From assembly GCF_005048265.1 (NCBI RefSeq), contig NZ_SUNH01000003.1, positions 62,001 to 126,000 on the forward strand: a DNA stretch of 64,000 nucleotides. Reading direction: 5' to 3'. Of this stretch, positions 8,224 to 19,522 are shown piece by piece. This DNA comes from Paracoccus hibiscisoli (GTDB taxonomy: Bacteria > Pseudomonadota > Alphaproteobacteria > Rhodobacterales > Rhodobacteraceae). Every line of letters starts with the position of its first letter. Position 1 is the first letter of the stretch. Under the pieces are notes generated by a model, which was not told where the DNA came from, did no database searches, and was given only the letters and a program-made list of their open reading frames with translations. Both the position numbers and the translations under genes were made by a program.

Positions 8224-11081
8224 GCGCCCTCCCCCGGACGGGCCGCGGCCGGATGCGACGGGGCGATCAGCGGCGCCGGACCAGACGGCCCAGAACGCGG
8301 ACCGGTGCGCTGACCCGCCACGAGGTGCTGGACAGGAACTCCTGGCGTTGGTCGTCCAGCTGACGGCGCAGCGCCTCGACCTCCTTGCGGGTCTGGTCCA
8401 GCTGCTGGCGCGCGGCCTCGGCCCCGGCGCTGCGCTGCTGCTGCTCGGCCTTCAGGCGGGCGTTCTGCTGTTCCAGCTGCGTGGCGCGGTTCGTCATGGC
8501 CAGCGTGTCGCGCCGGATCGCCGCCAGCGCGGCATCGCGGTCGATCAGGCGGTCGGTCAGCATGTCCAGCTCCTGCAGCTGGCGGGCCTGGCGGGCCTCG
8601 CGAGGCCAGGAAGTCGGCCTGGCGGGCGTTCTTGTCGGGGTCGGTCCAGTAATCGTCGCCCTCCAGGATGGCGATATGGTTGCCCGCCGCCTCGCGGACG
8701 CAATGCTGGTAATTGGCCGAGACGCCGAAATTGCCGCCGGTGCTGATGTTGCGGATGCGGTTGGGATAGCGCGCGGCATAGCGCGCCATGATCCGCGCCG
8801 TCCCGTCGGACGAGCCGTCATCGGCCAGAAGGATTTCGTGCGTGTAATTGCCGCGCTGTTCCAGCCCGCTCTCGATGGCCTCGACGATGAATTCCTGGTG
8901 GTTGTAGCTGAGGATCGCGGTCGAGACTGTCGGACGCGGCGAATGCTTGCTGTGCACCGCGACCTTGGCCCGCAGGAAGGATTCCCGGACCGAGATGCGG
9001 TCGGCGCTCTGCCCCTGCTCGTCGTCGCTATAGTCCAGCAAGACCTGCGGAAGGAACACAGGGTCTTGATGCGCCGTCAGACGGATGATCAGATCCCAGT
9101 CAACAAGCCGGCGCAGATCCGGGTCAAACCCGCCAAGGCGATGAATAAGCGACTTGCGATGCGCAAAAACGCCAAGGTCGATGTAATTGCCTCTGAGGAT
9201 GTCGTTTCGTACGAAGCCGCACCCAACGACAAGTCCGGTTCCACGATTGATGATCTGACCGTAAAAACAGTCCTTTTGGGGCTGTTCGATAATGGCGTTC
9301 GCCATCACCGTCAGAAAGTTCGGCCGCAGCTGGTTGTCGCTGTCCAGATAGGTGATCCAGTCATGCCGGGCATGGGCGATGCCGATGTTCCGCGCGGCGC
9401 AAACCCCGCACGATTCCGCCAGCCCGACATAACGGATCGTGCCGCTGTCCAGTTGGGGGCCGAACGCGCGTTGGATGACTTCAAAGGTGTCGTCGTCCGA
9501 CCCGTCATCGACGATGATCAACTCAAAGTTCTGGTGGGTCTGACGCAGGGCAGAGCCTATAGCCTCCGAGATGCACCACGCCCGATTGTGCGTCGGCATG
9601 ATCATCGAAAAGCCGATACGTCCGACATCCTGGAACCGGGCGATAGTGAAATCGTCCAGGGCCGCCCGATGGACCACGGGGGCGTGCTGACGCAGCCAGT
9701 CCAGTGTGCGATCGGTGCCTTCGGCATTGCTTTCGGTCTGGCGCAACGCCTTGGCCTTGACCAGGGGCAGGCCCATCTCCATCGCGGTGATCGGGTGTTC
9801 GACGATGTTGCGATAGGTCGGGTCGAGGGGATGGACCCCCTCCAGTCGGTTCTCGACCATCGCGCCCCAGCTGTAGCCGGCCCCGGCCAGCGTCTTGGTC
9901 AGGCCGATCTCATATTTCATGATGACCTGCTGGACGTTCGGCTGCTTGCTGATGCCTTCGATGAAATTGCGGAAGACCGGCGACTGGAACACATGCCAGC
10001 CCAGCACCACGAAAAAGCTTTGCAGATTCGGGTGGAATTCGCGGCCGTCGGTGGCGCCCCAGAAATCCAGATGCCGCGCCTCCATGCGTTCGAACATTGG
10101 GGCAAAGCTGCCCACCGGACCGAAACAGCTGTCGTTGCACAGGATCAGGTCGTCGGCCTCGTCCAGCCAGCCTGTCTGACGCGCCCAGGCCACGCCGCGC
10201 TTGTAGGAGCCGAAATCGTATTTGCCATGCCGCCCGGTGATCACATGGTCGGCCAGCCCGGACAGGCGCGCGACCTGATCGGGGGCCAGGTCGTTGTCGC
10301 AGACCACGACGATGCGTTCGACCAGCGGGCGCAACCCCTCCAGATAGGGCTGCACCTGCGGGGGCAGCACGCCGTCGCCGCTGTAGCTGGCAAAGACCGC
10401 CACCCGGCGCCGTTTGGGCACCGTGCGGCTGCGCTGGCGGCGGCGCGCGGCCTCCAGTTCGGTCAGGGTGTCGGTGGTGGGGATGCGTTCGCGTGACATG
10501 GTCGCCGGAAAGCCGGTGACCCGCTGCGGCAGAGCGTCCCCGTCGCGCTGATCGCTGAGCAGCACGGTGCCGCCGTCGATGCCGTCCGCGTTCTTCCACA
10601 AATAGGCCGGGCCATAGAGGAACAGCTGCCGCGCGCCCGCCAGCATCACCTGCGGATCGCCGCGAAAGCCCGCGATGATCTGATCGACCTGGCGGCGCGA
10701 CCCCAGCACCCCGCCCAGCAGCATCCGGCGCCAGGCCTCGGGCATCTTGAGGCCCTTTTTGGAGTGGATCTTGCAGACAAAGCCGTAGCGGCCCAGATCC
10801 ACTTGGTCCATCAGTTGCATCAGCGCGCCGACATCCTGGCCCAGGTTCTGCACGGGCACCAGCTGAGCGCCCTGAAAGCGGTCGGCGATGCGCTGGCGGT
10901 CCTCCGGCGACAGCGTGTCCGCGAAGGTCACGAACCGGTCGGCATCGGCGGGAAAGTTCCCGCAGGCCGCCGACAGGTCGTCCAGCGTGTCCAGGAGCCA
11001 GACATGGACAATCAGGGCAAAGGCGTCGGGGTTGCGGTCGGTGGGCGCGGGCAGGGTCAGGTCCGGGGTATCTTCGGGCAC
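8220..11081 (-). CDS. Multidomain RgpF-like / double GT2 glycosyltransferase with frame break near 8600
   Basis: GTG start at 11081 with AGAGGAG upstream. Domains: RgpF-like 1 (about residues 20-190, with GQDVGALMQL and KIHSKKG), RgpF-like 2 (225-440, with KYDFGSYKRG, LILCNDSCFGP, FWGATDG), a first GT2 domain (491-710, MIMPTHNRAW, IIVDDGSDDDT, DSDN) and the start of a second GT2 domain (717-826, AILSYNHQEF, LLADDGSSDGT, EGDDYWTDPDKNARQADFLA). After residue 826 this frame turns into Pro/Gly/Arg-rich nonsense. The coding-like sequence continues in the next frame, a coiled coil ending in the SSTSWRV tail at 8267. The rest of GT2 domain 2 is missing, so an internal deletion plus frameshift (or a sequence error) lies at about 8594-8607. 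The nominal stop at 8220 overlaps the next ATG. Confidence 0.72.
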   Translation of the reverse strand: MPEDTPDLTLPAPTDRNPDAFALIVHVWLLDTLDDLSAACGNFPADADRFVTFADTLSPEDRQRIADRFQGAQLVPVQNLGQDVGALMQLMDQVDLGRYGFVCKIHSKKGLKMPEAWRRMLLGGVLGSRRQVDQIIAGFRGDPQVMLAGARQLFLYGPAYLWKNADGIDGGTVLLSDQRDGDALPQRVTGFPATMSRERIPTTDTLTELEAARRRQRSRTVPKRRRVAVFASYSGDGVLPPQVQPYLEGLRPLVERIVVVCDNDLAPDQVARLSGLADHVITGRHGKYDFGSYKRGVAWARQTGWLDEADDLILCNDSCFGPVGSFAPMFERMEARHLDFWGATDGREFHPNLQSFFVVLGWHVFQSPVFRNFIEGISKQPNVQQVIMKYEIGLTKTLAGAGYSWGAMVENRLEGVHPLDPTYRNIVEHPITAMEMGLPLVKAKALRQTESNAEGTDRTLDWLRQHAPVVHRAALDDFTIARFQDVGRIGFSMIMPTHNRAWCISEAIGSALRQTHQNFELIIVDDGSDDDTFEVIQRAFGPQLDSGTIRYVGLAESCGVCAARNIGIAHARHDWITYLDSDNQLRPNFLTVMANAIIEQPQKDCFYGQIINRGTGLVVGCGFVRNDILRGNYIDLGVFAHRKSLIHRLGGFDPDLRRLVDWDLIIRLTAHQDPVFLPQVLLDYSDDEQGQSADRISVRESFLRAKVAVHSKHSPRPTVSTAILSYNHQEFIVEAIESGLEQRGNYTHEILLADDGSSDGTARIMARYAARYPNRIRNISTGGNFGVSANYQHCVREAAGNHIAILEGDDYWTDPDKNARQADFLASRGPPGPPAAGAGHADRPPDRPRCRAGGDPARHAGHDEPRHAAGTAERPPEGRAAAAQRRGRGRAPAAGPDPQGGRGAAPSAGRPTPGVPVQHLVAGQRTGPRSGPSGPAPLIAPSHPAAARPGEGA
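8267..8604 (-). pseudogene. Displaced 3' coiled-coil segment of the glycosyltransferase, out of frame with its 5' part
   Basis: This stretch is open in a frame different from the upstream GT2 domains. It reads REARQARQLQELDMLTDRLIDRD..., a heptad-rich coiled coil, followed by EFLSSTSWRVSAPVRVLGRLVRRR and a stop. The amino-acid quality and the shared tail motif show that this is the once-translated frame, while the continuing upstream frame over the same bases is not. No start codon with a ribosome site serves it alone. It is best read as the original C-terminus cut off by the frame break. Confidence 0.6.
8594..8607. repeat. 14-bp perfect palindrome at the glycosyltransferase frame break
   Basis: GGCCTCGCGAGGCC is its own reverse complement. 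It lies exactly where the reading frame of the large transferase fails. It is flanked on both sides by near-identical GCCCGCCAGGC copies (one coding ARQA in the GT2 domain, the others coding ARQARQ in the coiled coil). Direct repeats next to a palindrome are a common setting for deletion by slipped mispairing. Confidence 0.7.
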
Positions 11082-12501
<1,420 letters not shown>

Positions 12502-12576
12502 CCGGACGCCCCGGCGCCGCAGGGGTGGGGCCGGGCTGAAAACAGTCGTTGCGAGGGCATTGAGCAGGTGAGTGGA

Positions 12577-13455
12577 TTAGGCGGGATCCTCCGCCGCATA
12601 GAGACGCATCATCAAGGCATGGATCTTGCTGTCGTTATAGTTACGATCCAGGATTAGCTGGCGAACGGAATCGGGCAGTTCCTCTGCAGGCTTTGAACCA
12701 ACATTCGTATGATACTCATGGATCGGTGGCAGCCCATGGGATCGTGACAGATAGGCCAACGACTGGCCTAACCTCTCTGTGACGCCAATAAAGCTATAAT
12801 ATGCTGTGAGCTTTCTCAACACGTCATCAAAGGATGAGACGATCCCAATAGCTTGTGTTAATTGAACATCCAGATCGGTATTTTCAATATAGCCTTCGAT
12901 GGTAGGATTTCGCCTAATAAAATCTTTATGTGCTGGATGTGCTTCGGAGCTATTATAATTAAAGTTAGAAATCATCCGTTGAACAGGGTCACGCAGAATA
13001 GTCCCTGACTTTACTGGCAGCTCCTGATTGCGCCAGAACTGTATTTCAGCCCAACCATAATGGCCTATGATAACCTGGCGTACATTAGTCCTTGACTGCA
13101 TATAGGCAGCCCTTCGCGCCAGCTTGCGGAAAGAGGCACCAGCATTATTCCACTCGACACCATAAAACTGGTCAAAAGTTTGTTGCAGAGCTTTACCTAC
13201 AGACATTCCAGCTGTCTTTGGAATATGCACGAAAAGCATAGTATCAGAACTGGCCTGAAACTGGTTCGTAGAAACCATCGCAGGCGAAAAACGCTTGACG
13301 AAAGCGGACATCACCGGAGCAGATGCACCAAATTCTAATGCTAGACGATCAATCATTGCGGAGTCAGGCTGCATCGGCTGAGGCATCTTCAAGGCACGCC
13401 CGCGTGCGGCCAGTCTGGAAGCCATCCGCCGCAGAGAGAAATCTTGGGTCATCAA
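12577..13455 (-). CDS. Sulfotransferase-family protein, AT-richer than its neighbours
   Basis: A 292-residue protein. LFVHIPKTAGMSVGKAL matches the 5'-phosphosulfate (PAPS) loop, and ILRDPVQRMISNFNYN matches the 3'-phosphate motif (RDPxxRxxSxF) of bacterial carbohydrate sulfotransferases; IIGHYGWAEI lies between them. It would transfer sulfate from PAPS to a hydroxyl of the glycan. There is no signal or membrane segment, so it is cytoplasmic. It starts 4 nt before the upstream GT2 gene ends, so it is the last gene of the rmlCBDA-GT4-GT2 operon. Base composition is near half G+C, against about two thirds around it, and third positions are much less GC-rich; this suggests recent acquisition. 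Confidence 0.75.
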   Translation of the reverse strand: MMTQDFSLRRMASRLAARGRALKMPQPMQPDSAMIDRLALEFGASAPVMSAFVKRFSPAMVSTNQFQASSDTMLFVHIPKTAGMSVGKALQQTFDQFYGVEWNNAGASFRKLARRAAYMQSRTNVRQVIIGHYGWAEIQFWRNQELPVKSGTILRDPVQRMISNFNYNSSEAHPAHKDFIRRNPTIEGYIENTDLDVQLTQAIGIVSSFDDVLRKLTAYYSFIGVTERLGQSLAYLSRSHGLPPIHEYHTNVGSKPAEELPDSVRQLILDRNYNDSKIHALMMRLYAAEDPA

Positions 13456-14354
13456 GTCACTCGCTCAATAGCAGGTCGAAAGGAATAACCTTTCAGGATG
13501 GCGCGGTAAATGGCCCGGCGCAGCGGTGCGGGCACGCCGCCGCTGCGCATCTGCCGGCGCACGCCATAGGCATAGGCCAGCACGCTGACCAGCCCCGCAT
13601 CGCGGAGGCGGAACGAGGTCTCGTTGCGGGCGCCATACCTGAACTTCCACAGGGTCTTGTCGTCCACCAGGGCAAAGTTCACGCCCTTGTTGTCCGGGGT
13701 GTCATGGGTCACCACGCTTTCGGGCACGAAGATGCCGGGATAGCTGCGCGCGATGCGGCGGGTGTATTCGGCATCGTCGAACCAGATGAAATAATCGGCG
13801 ATGGGCAGGCCATGATCGGTGACCGCCCATCGCGGGATCATCACCGAGACAAAGGACGCGCTGTCCACCAGCGCCCAGGCCCGCTCTGGCTGAACGAACC
13901 GCGCCCAGTCCCAGACCGGCCGCGGGCAGTTCATCTCGCACAGCGTCCCGTCGATCCATTCGACCCGCGAACAGGCAAAGCTGGGCCGCCAGCCGGTCTG
14001 TGTCTGAAAGCCCATCAGCGCGTCATGCAGCGCGCCGATCGCGTCGGGCTGCGGATAGGCGTCGTCATCCGAGACCCAGAAATACTGCGCGCCCAGCTGA
14101 TAGGCGGCCTTGATCCCGGCATGGAACCCGCCCGCGCCGCCGATGTTTTCGGGCAGGCGCAGATGGCGGATGGTCGGGTCGGCCTGGGCGCGGGCCTGGA
14201 CCAGCGCCGCCGTGTCGTCGGTCGAGGCGTTGTCGACCACCAGCACGATGTCGGGCCGCATGGTCTGCTGGGCCAGCGCGTCCAGCACCTTCATCAGCTT
14301 GGCCGAGCGGTTGAAGGTCACGATGACCGCCGCCGTCATGGTCAGCACGCTCAT
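13452..14354 (-). CDS. GT2 glycosyltransferase, galactofuranosyltransferase-like
   Basis: A 300-residue enzyme. Start taken at ATG 14354, which overlaps the stop of the upstream GT4 gene (ATGA); the longer open frame upstream is non-coding. It has the GT2 motifs AVIVTFNRSAKLMKVLDAL, VVDNASTDDT and VSDDDAYP, and NIGGAGGFHAG, a glycine-rich segment typical of GlfT-type galactofuranosyltransferases. Later WFDDAEY provides the acceptor-side acidic residues. Together with glf nearby this supports transfer of galactofuranose from UDP-Galf, but specificity is inferred. It is expected at the inner face of the membrane. Confidence 0.8.
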   Translation of the reverse strand: MSVLTMTAAVIVTFNRSAKLMKVLDALAQQTMRPDIVLVVDNASTDDTAALVQARAQADPTIRHLRLPENIGGAGGFHAGIKAAYQLGAQYFWVSDDDAYPQPDAIGALHDALMGFQTQTGWRPSFACSRVEWIDGTLCEMNCPRPVWDWARFVQPERAWALVDSASFVSVMIPRWAVTDHGLPIADYFIWFDDAEYTRRIARSYPGIFVPESVVTHDTPDNKGVNFALVDDKTLWKFRYGARNETSFRLRDAGLVSVLAYAYGVRRQMRSGGVPAPLRRAIYRAILKGYSFRPAIERVT

Positions 14355-15985
14355 GCCCGCGTTCCTTCGGCGATGCGGCGATAGACGGGGGTCAGAACCT
14401 CCTCGGCGGTCGGATCGGCGGACAGGCGCGTCCAGGCCTGCTGCAACCCGTCCTTGTGACGCGCCAGCAGGTCGGCGTCGCGCCACATCGCATCCACCGC
14501 CGCGACCGTCTGGCGGACGGTGGCGCGCGGCGCCAGCGGCACCAGCAACCCCTCGGGCAGCACCTCGTCCTGAGAGCCCACGCGGGTCGAGATCGGGATG
14601 CAGCCATGGGCCACGGCCTCATAGCAGACCAACGCCAGCCCTTCGTTGTTGGAGGGCAGCAGCAGGATGTCGGACCGGCCCAGCAGCGCGGGGATGTCGG
14701 TCTTGCCGGGCAGCATCGCCACCTTGCCCGACAGCCCGTGGAGGCGCAACAGGGCGACCAGCGTGGCCTCGAACGGGCCCTCGCCCACGATGGTCGCGCT
14801 CAGCGTCACGCCGTTGCGGGTGGCCCAGGCATCCAGCGCGCGCAGGCATTCGACCACGACCACCGGCCGCTTCTGGTAATAAAGCCGCCCGATAAAGCTG
14901 ACATGCAGCGTCTTTTGACCGGCCGTCAGGCGCAGCGGTGGCAGGCTGGCGGCCGTGTCGTCGCGATCCAGCATGCGGCCCAGAACCACCTGCCCCGCCG
15001 GCGCGTGAAAGGTCCCCTGCATGTAATCGACCAGTTCGCGGCTGATGACATGCTGCATGTCCAGATAGTTGGACCAGACCCCCGAGATGCGCGGATAGCC
15101 CCCGTTCGCGTATTCGATGATATGGGTGCTGTCGATCGTCTGCACCCAGGGCAGGTGCATGCGCAGCATCGGCAGGCTGTCATACAGCGGCGTACAATGA
15201 TGGATATGCACCGCGCGGATGTTCTCGGCCAGGGCCAGCCTTTCGACATAGCGCGGCCACAGCGCATGGGGCAGATAGCGGTCCAGCCGGATGAAGGTCA
15301 CGTCTGGGTGGTCCGGCAGCCGGTCGGCCAGCCGCTGGATCGACGGGATCGAGGCCACCACGAACACCCGCAGCCCCGCCGCCAGCGCCCACCGCACCGT
15401 GTCAAAGCCCAGCTTTTCGGCGCCGCCCATCTCCAGCCAGTGCATGCCGATCAGGATGGCGGGCCGCTTGTCCGAGGCCGGGGGCCGGGGCGTCCCGATC
15501 AGCGCCGACCCGCGCCCCAGGGGCATGGCCACACGGTCGGCCTGGCGGTCGGCCCGCCGCTTGCGCAGCATCTCGGCGCCATAGCGCATCTGCTCATAGG
15601 CCAGGGGGCTGGCGCGGAACAGCCAGTCCAGGCGGCGGATCGGCCGCCAGGGCGCGTCGGTCTGGCGCAGCTCTCCGGGGGTCGGCGGGCGCGGGATGGC
15701 CAGGCGGATGGTCACCTCGGGCGCGTCGGGATGGGGGCTGGGACAGGTGATGGTCCCCAGATAGTCGGCGCCCAGATCCTGCGGGCGCGGCAGATGCGGC
15801 CCCTCGGTCACCTCAGGGCGGGACCAGACCGGATCATGCCCCATGGACAGCACGTAATGCAGCCGCCGGGTCGGGAACAGGGTCCGATAGATCCCGCGCG
15901 CCTCGGCGATGGATGCGGCGACATGGGCGGCCAAGGCCGGGTCGGCGGGTTTCTGGGATGCAAGATCGGACATGGGCGTCGTCAA
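14351..15985 (-). CDS. GT4-family glycosyltransferase
   Basis: A 544-residue GT-B fold enzyme. The C-terminal half carries the GT4 signature: VSFIGRLYYQKRPVVVVECLRAL, IVGEGPFEATL, LPGKTDIPALLGRSDILLLPSNNEGLALVCYEAVAHGCIPIST. The second Glu of the EGLALVCYEA block is the usual nucleotide-sugar-binding E of the EX7E motif. The N-terminal approximately 180 residues are an extra domain without a recognised family. There is no signal peptide. It lies 37 bp downstream of rmlA and overlaps the next GT2 by 4 nt. A rhamnosyl- or galactosyltransferase role in the same glycan is plausible but unproven. Confidence 0.82.
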   Translation of the reverse strand: MTTPMSDLASQKPADPALAAHVAASIAEARGIYRTLFPTRRLHYVLSMGHDPVWSRPEVTEGPHLPRPQDLGADYLGTITCPSPHPDAPEVTIRLAIPRPPTPGELRQTDAPWRPIRRLDWLFRASPLAYEQMRYGAEMLRKRRADRQADRVAMPLGRGSALIGTPRPPASDKRPAILIGMHWLEMGGAEKLGFDTVRWALAAGLRVFVVASIPSIQRLADRLPDHPDVTFIRLDRYLPHALWPRYVERLALAENIRAVHIHHCTPLYDSLPMLRMHLPWVQTIDSTHIIEYANGGYPRISGVWSNYLDMQHVISRELVDYMQGTFHAPAGQVVLGRMLDRDDTAASLPPLRLTAGQKTLHVSFIGRLYYQKRPVVVVECLRALDAWATRNGVTLSATIVGEGPFEATLVALLRLHGLSGKVAMLPGKTDIPALLGRSDILLLPSNNEGLALVCYEAVAHGCIPISTRVGSQDEVLPEGLLVPLAPRATVRQTVAAVDAMWRDADLLARHKDGLQQAWTRLSADPTAEEVLTPVYRRIAEGTRA

Positions 15986-16022
15986 TCCATGGGGCCGGCC
16001 ATCGGGCGGGCCGGGTGTGTGG

Positions 16023-16895
16023 TCAGTCGATCAGGCGCAGTAGATAGGCGCCGTAATCGTTCTTGGCGAACCGGGCGGCGCGTTCGCGCAGCTGGTCGGC
16101 GGTGATCCAGCCGGCCTCGAAGGCGATCTCCTCGGGGCAGCCGGTCTGCAGGCCCTGGCGGTTCTCCAGCGTGCGCACGAAGTTTCCGGCGTCCAGCAGG
16201 CTGGCATGGGTGCCCGTGTCCAGCCAGGCGAAACCGCGGCCCATGCGCTCGACCGTCAGGCTGCCGTCATGCAGATAGCTTTCCAGCAGGGTCGTGATCT
16301 CCAGCTCTCCGCGGGGCGATGGCTGGACGGCGCGGGCGCGTTCCGGTGCGGTGCCGTCCAGGAAATACAGCCCCGTGACCGCATAGTCCGAGGGCGGCAC
16401 CGTCGGTTTCTCGATGATCGCACGGGCGCGCATCTGGTCGTCGAAATCCACCACGCCATAGCGTTCCGGGTCCGACACGCGATACCCGAACACCGTCCCG
16501 CCGCTGTCGCGCCCATCCGCCGATGCCAGCAGCTCGGGCAGGCCGTGCCCGAAGAAGATGTTGTCACCCAGCACCATCGCCGAAGGGCTGCCCGCCAGGA
16601 AATCCTCGGCCAGGATATAGGCCTGCGCCAGACCGTCCGGGGAGGGCTGGATGATATAGGTGAAGCTGATCCCCCACTGGCTGCCATCGCCCAGCAGGCG
16701 GCGGAACTGGTCCTGATCCTCGGGGGTGGTGATGATCGCAATGTCGCGGATGCCGGCCAGCATCAGCACGCTGATCGGATAATAGATCATCGGCTTGTCA
16801 TACAGCGGCAGCAGCTGTTTCGACACGCCCATAGTGATGGGATAAAGCCGCGTGCCCGACCCGCCTGCCAGGATGATGCCCTTGCGCTGTGTCAT
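16023..16895 (-). CDS. rmlA: Glucose-1-phosphate thymidylyltransferase
   Basis: A 290-residue nucleotidyltransferase making dTDP-glucose from glucose-1-phosphate and dTTP, the first step of dTDP-L-rhamnose synthesis. [21 protein letters not shown] holds the GGSGTRL nucleotide-binding loop; [21 protein letters not shown] and [25 protein letters not shown] are classic RmlA blocks. Start at ATG 16895 overlaps the end of rmlD by 4 nt; the long upstream frame extension is the shadow of rmlD. It is the fourth gene of the rmlC-B-D-A operon, an order common in Rhodobacterales. Length is normal for the family. Confidence 0.96.
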   Translation of the reverse strand: MTQRKGIILAGGSGTRLYPITMGVSKQLLPLYDKPMIYYPISVLMLAGIRDIAIITTPEDQDQFRRLLGDGSQWGISFTYIIQPSPDGLAQAYILAEDFLAGSPSAMVLGDNIFFGHGLPELLASADGRDSGGTVFGYRVSDPERYGVVDFDDQMRARAIIEKPTVPPSDYAVTGLYFLDGTAPERARAVQPSPRGELEITTLLESYLHDGSLTVERMGRGFAWLDTGTHASLLDAGNFVRTLENRQGLQTGCPEEIAFEAGWITADQLRERAARFAKNDYGAYLLRLID

Positions 16896-17751
16896 GTCTT
16901 GTCCTTCAGTTGGTCCAGAACGCGGGCCAGACCGGCCCGCCAATCGGGACGCGCGATCCCGAAATCGCGCGCGATGCGCCCGCAATCCAGCCGCGAATTC
17001 AGCGGCCGCGCGGCAGGCGTCGGATAGTCGGATGAGGGGATGTCGGCCACCTGGGCGCCTAAGGACGCCTGCGCCATGATCTCGCGCGCGAAATCGGCCC
17101 AAGAGGCGTCGGGGGCGCCGGCAAAATGATAGATGCCGCCCGTGGTGTCGGGCCGGTCGCGCATCAGGCGGATCATCCGCAGGCAGGCAGCTGCGATGTC
17201 GGCGGCGGGGGTCGGCCCGCCAATCTGGTCGGCCACCACCGTCAGCCGGTCGCGATCGGCCCCAAGGCGCAGCATCGTTTTCACGAAATTCGCGCCATGG
17301 GCCGAGAACACCCAGGAGGTCCGCATGACCGCCCACCGGCCGCCCGCAGCAGCCACCCCCTGCTCTCCGGCCAGCTTGGTCGCACCATAGACGCCTAGGG
17401 GCGCGGTCGGCGCATCCTCGGCCCGCGCCTGATCGCCGGACCCGTCAAAGACGTAATCGGTCGAGATATGCAGGACCGGGATGCCCAGTTCGGCGCAGGC
17501 CTGCGCCATCGCGGTGGGGGCGTCGGCGTTGACCAGACGGGCGGTGTCCGGGTCCGTCTCGGCCCGGTCCACGGCGGTATAGGCGGCGGCGTTGATGACT
17601 GCGCGGGGACGCGCCTCGCGGAGTGCCCCGGCGCAGGCGGCGGGGTCGGTCAGATCGGCCCCGTCACGGCCCAGAAAGGTCGCCTCCGGCGCCAGCGCGG
17701 CCAGTTCCCGCGCGACCTGGCCGGTGCGGCCAAAGACCAGCAATCCCTGCA

Positions 17752-17752
<1 letters not shown>
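16892..17752 (-). CDS. rmlD: dTDP-4-dehydrorhamnose reductase
   Basis: A 286-residue short-chain dehydrogenase that reduces dTDP-4-keto-L-rhamnose to dTDP-L-rhamnose with NAD(P)H. It has the Rossmann loop [15 protein letters not shown], the family blocks [15 protein letters not shown] and [12 protein letters not shown], and the catalytic Y-x-x-x-K in [24 protein letters not shown] is also typical. The start ATG at 17752 overlaps the rmlB stop (TGATG); the frame further upstream belongs to rmlB in another frame. It is the final enzyme of the pathway, encoded just before rmlA. Confidence 0.95.
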
Positions 17753-18785
<1,033 letters not shown>

Positions 18786-18789
<4 letters not shown>

Positions 18790-19340
18790 GGCGTCACCTC
18801 GAACGGGCTGGTCCAGTCGGCAAAGGCCGGGGCGGCGCGGTCCTTGTCCGACAACAGCGGGCCTTGCACGCCCCAGTCGATGCCCAGGCTGTCCCAAGCC
18901 ACCGCCCCATCCGACGCGCGGTCGTAATGGTCGGTGCATTTGTAGACGATCTCGGTGTCAGGCTCTCGTGTGACGAAGCCGTGCAGGAAGCCTGCGGGGA
19001 TCCACAGCTGGCGCCCGTTCTCGAAGGACAGCTCGGTCCCGAACCACTGGCCAAAGGTCGGGCTGCCGCGGCGCGCGTCAACGGCCACGTCGAACAGGCG
19101 GCCTCGGCCGCAGCGCACCAGCTTGCCCTGCGCATGGGGCGGCGCCTGATAGTGCAGGCCGCGCAGCGTGCCCACCTGCATCGACATCGAGTGGTTGTCC
19201 TGCACGAATTCGGGCAGCTCGACGCCCGCCTGCATCAGCGTGCGCCGGTTCCAGCTTTCGGAGAAGAACCCCCGCGCGTCGCCATGCCGCGCCGGTGTCA
19301 GGATCAGCACGCCGGATAGCGGGGTGGACTCAATCTGCAT
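18786..19340 (-). CDS. rmlC: dTDP-4-dehydrorhamnose 3,5-epimerase
   Basis: A 184-residue cupin epimerase inverting C3 and C5 of dTDP-4-keto-6-deoxyglucose. Diagnostic stretches are [33 protein letters not shown] (catalytic His), [26 protein letters not shown] and PAGFLHGF. Two adjacent ATG codons exist at 19343 and 19340; the second has better spacing to GAGG and was chosen. It is the first gene of the leftward rml operon, divergent from a GT2 gene across about 180 bp that must hold both promoters. Confidence 0.95.
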
Positions 19341-19522
19341 CATCGCCTCGGGTCTTGAATGTGGGTGCTGTTTAGGGCCACGCGGCGCGAATGTCAGCCC
19401 CATCCGGGCCGGAAAGCCCGGCGATGCGCGGGCCGGGGCCGCGGTTGCCGCGCCAAGGCGCTTCGTGGTATCGCCCGCCCCGACCCGCCGGCCCCCGCCG
19501 GCCCCAGACAAGAGCGGCACGC

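Noticed and set aside
8220..8600. The continuing long frame of the transferase as a genuine C-terminus, supported by an ATGA overlap with the next gene
   Set aside because: Its residues are Pro/Gly/Arg-rich nonsense while the neighbouring frame gives a coiled coil and a tail motif found again at 4817; the overlap is probably chance.
8385..10496. 703-residue plus-strand open frame
   Set aside because: Antisense to the multidomain transferase, which has clear GT2 and RgpF motifs on the minus strand.
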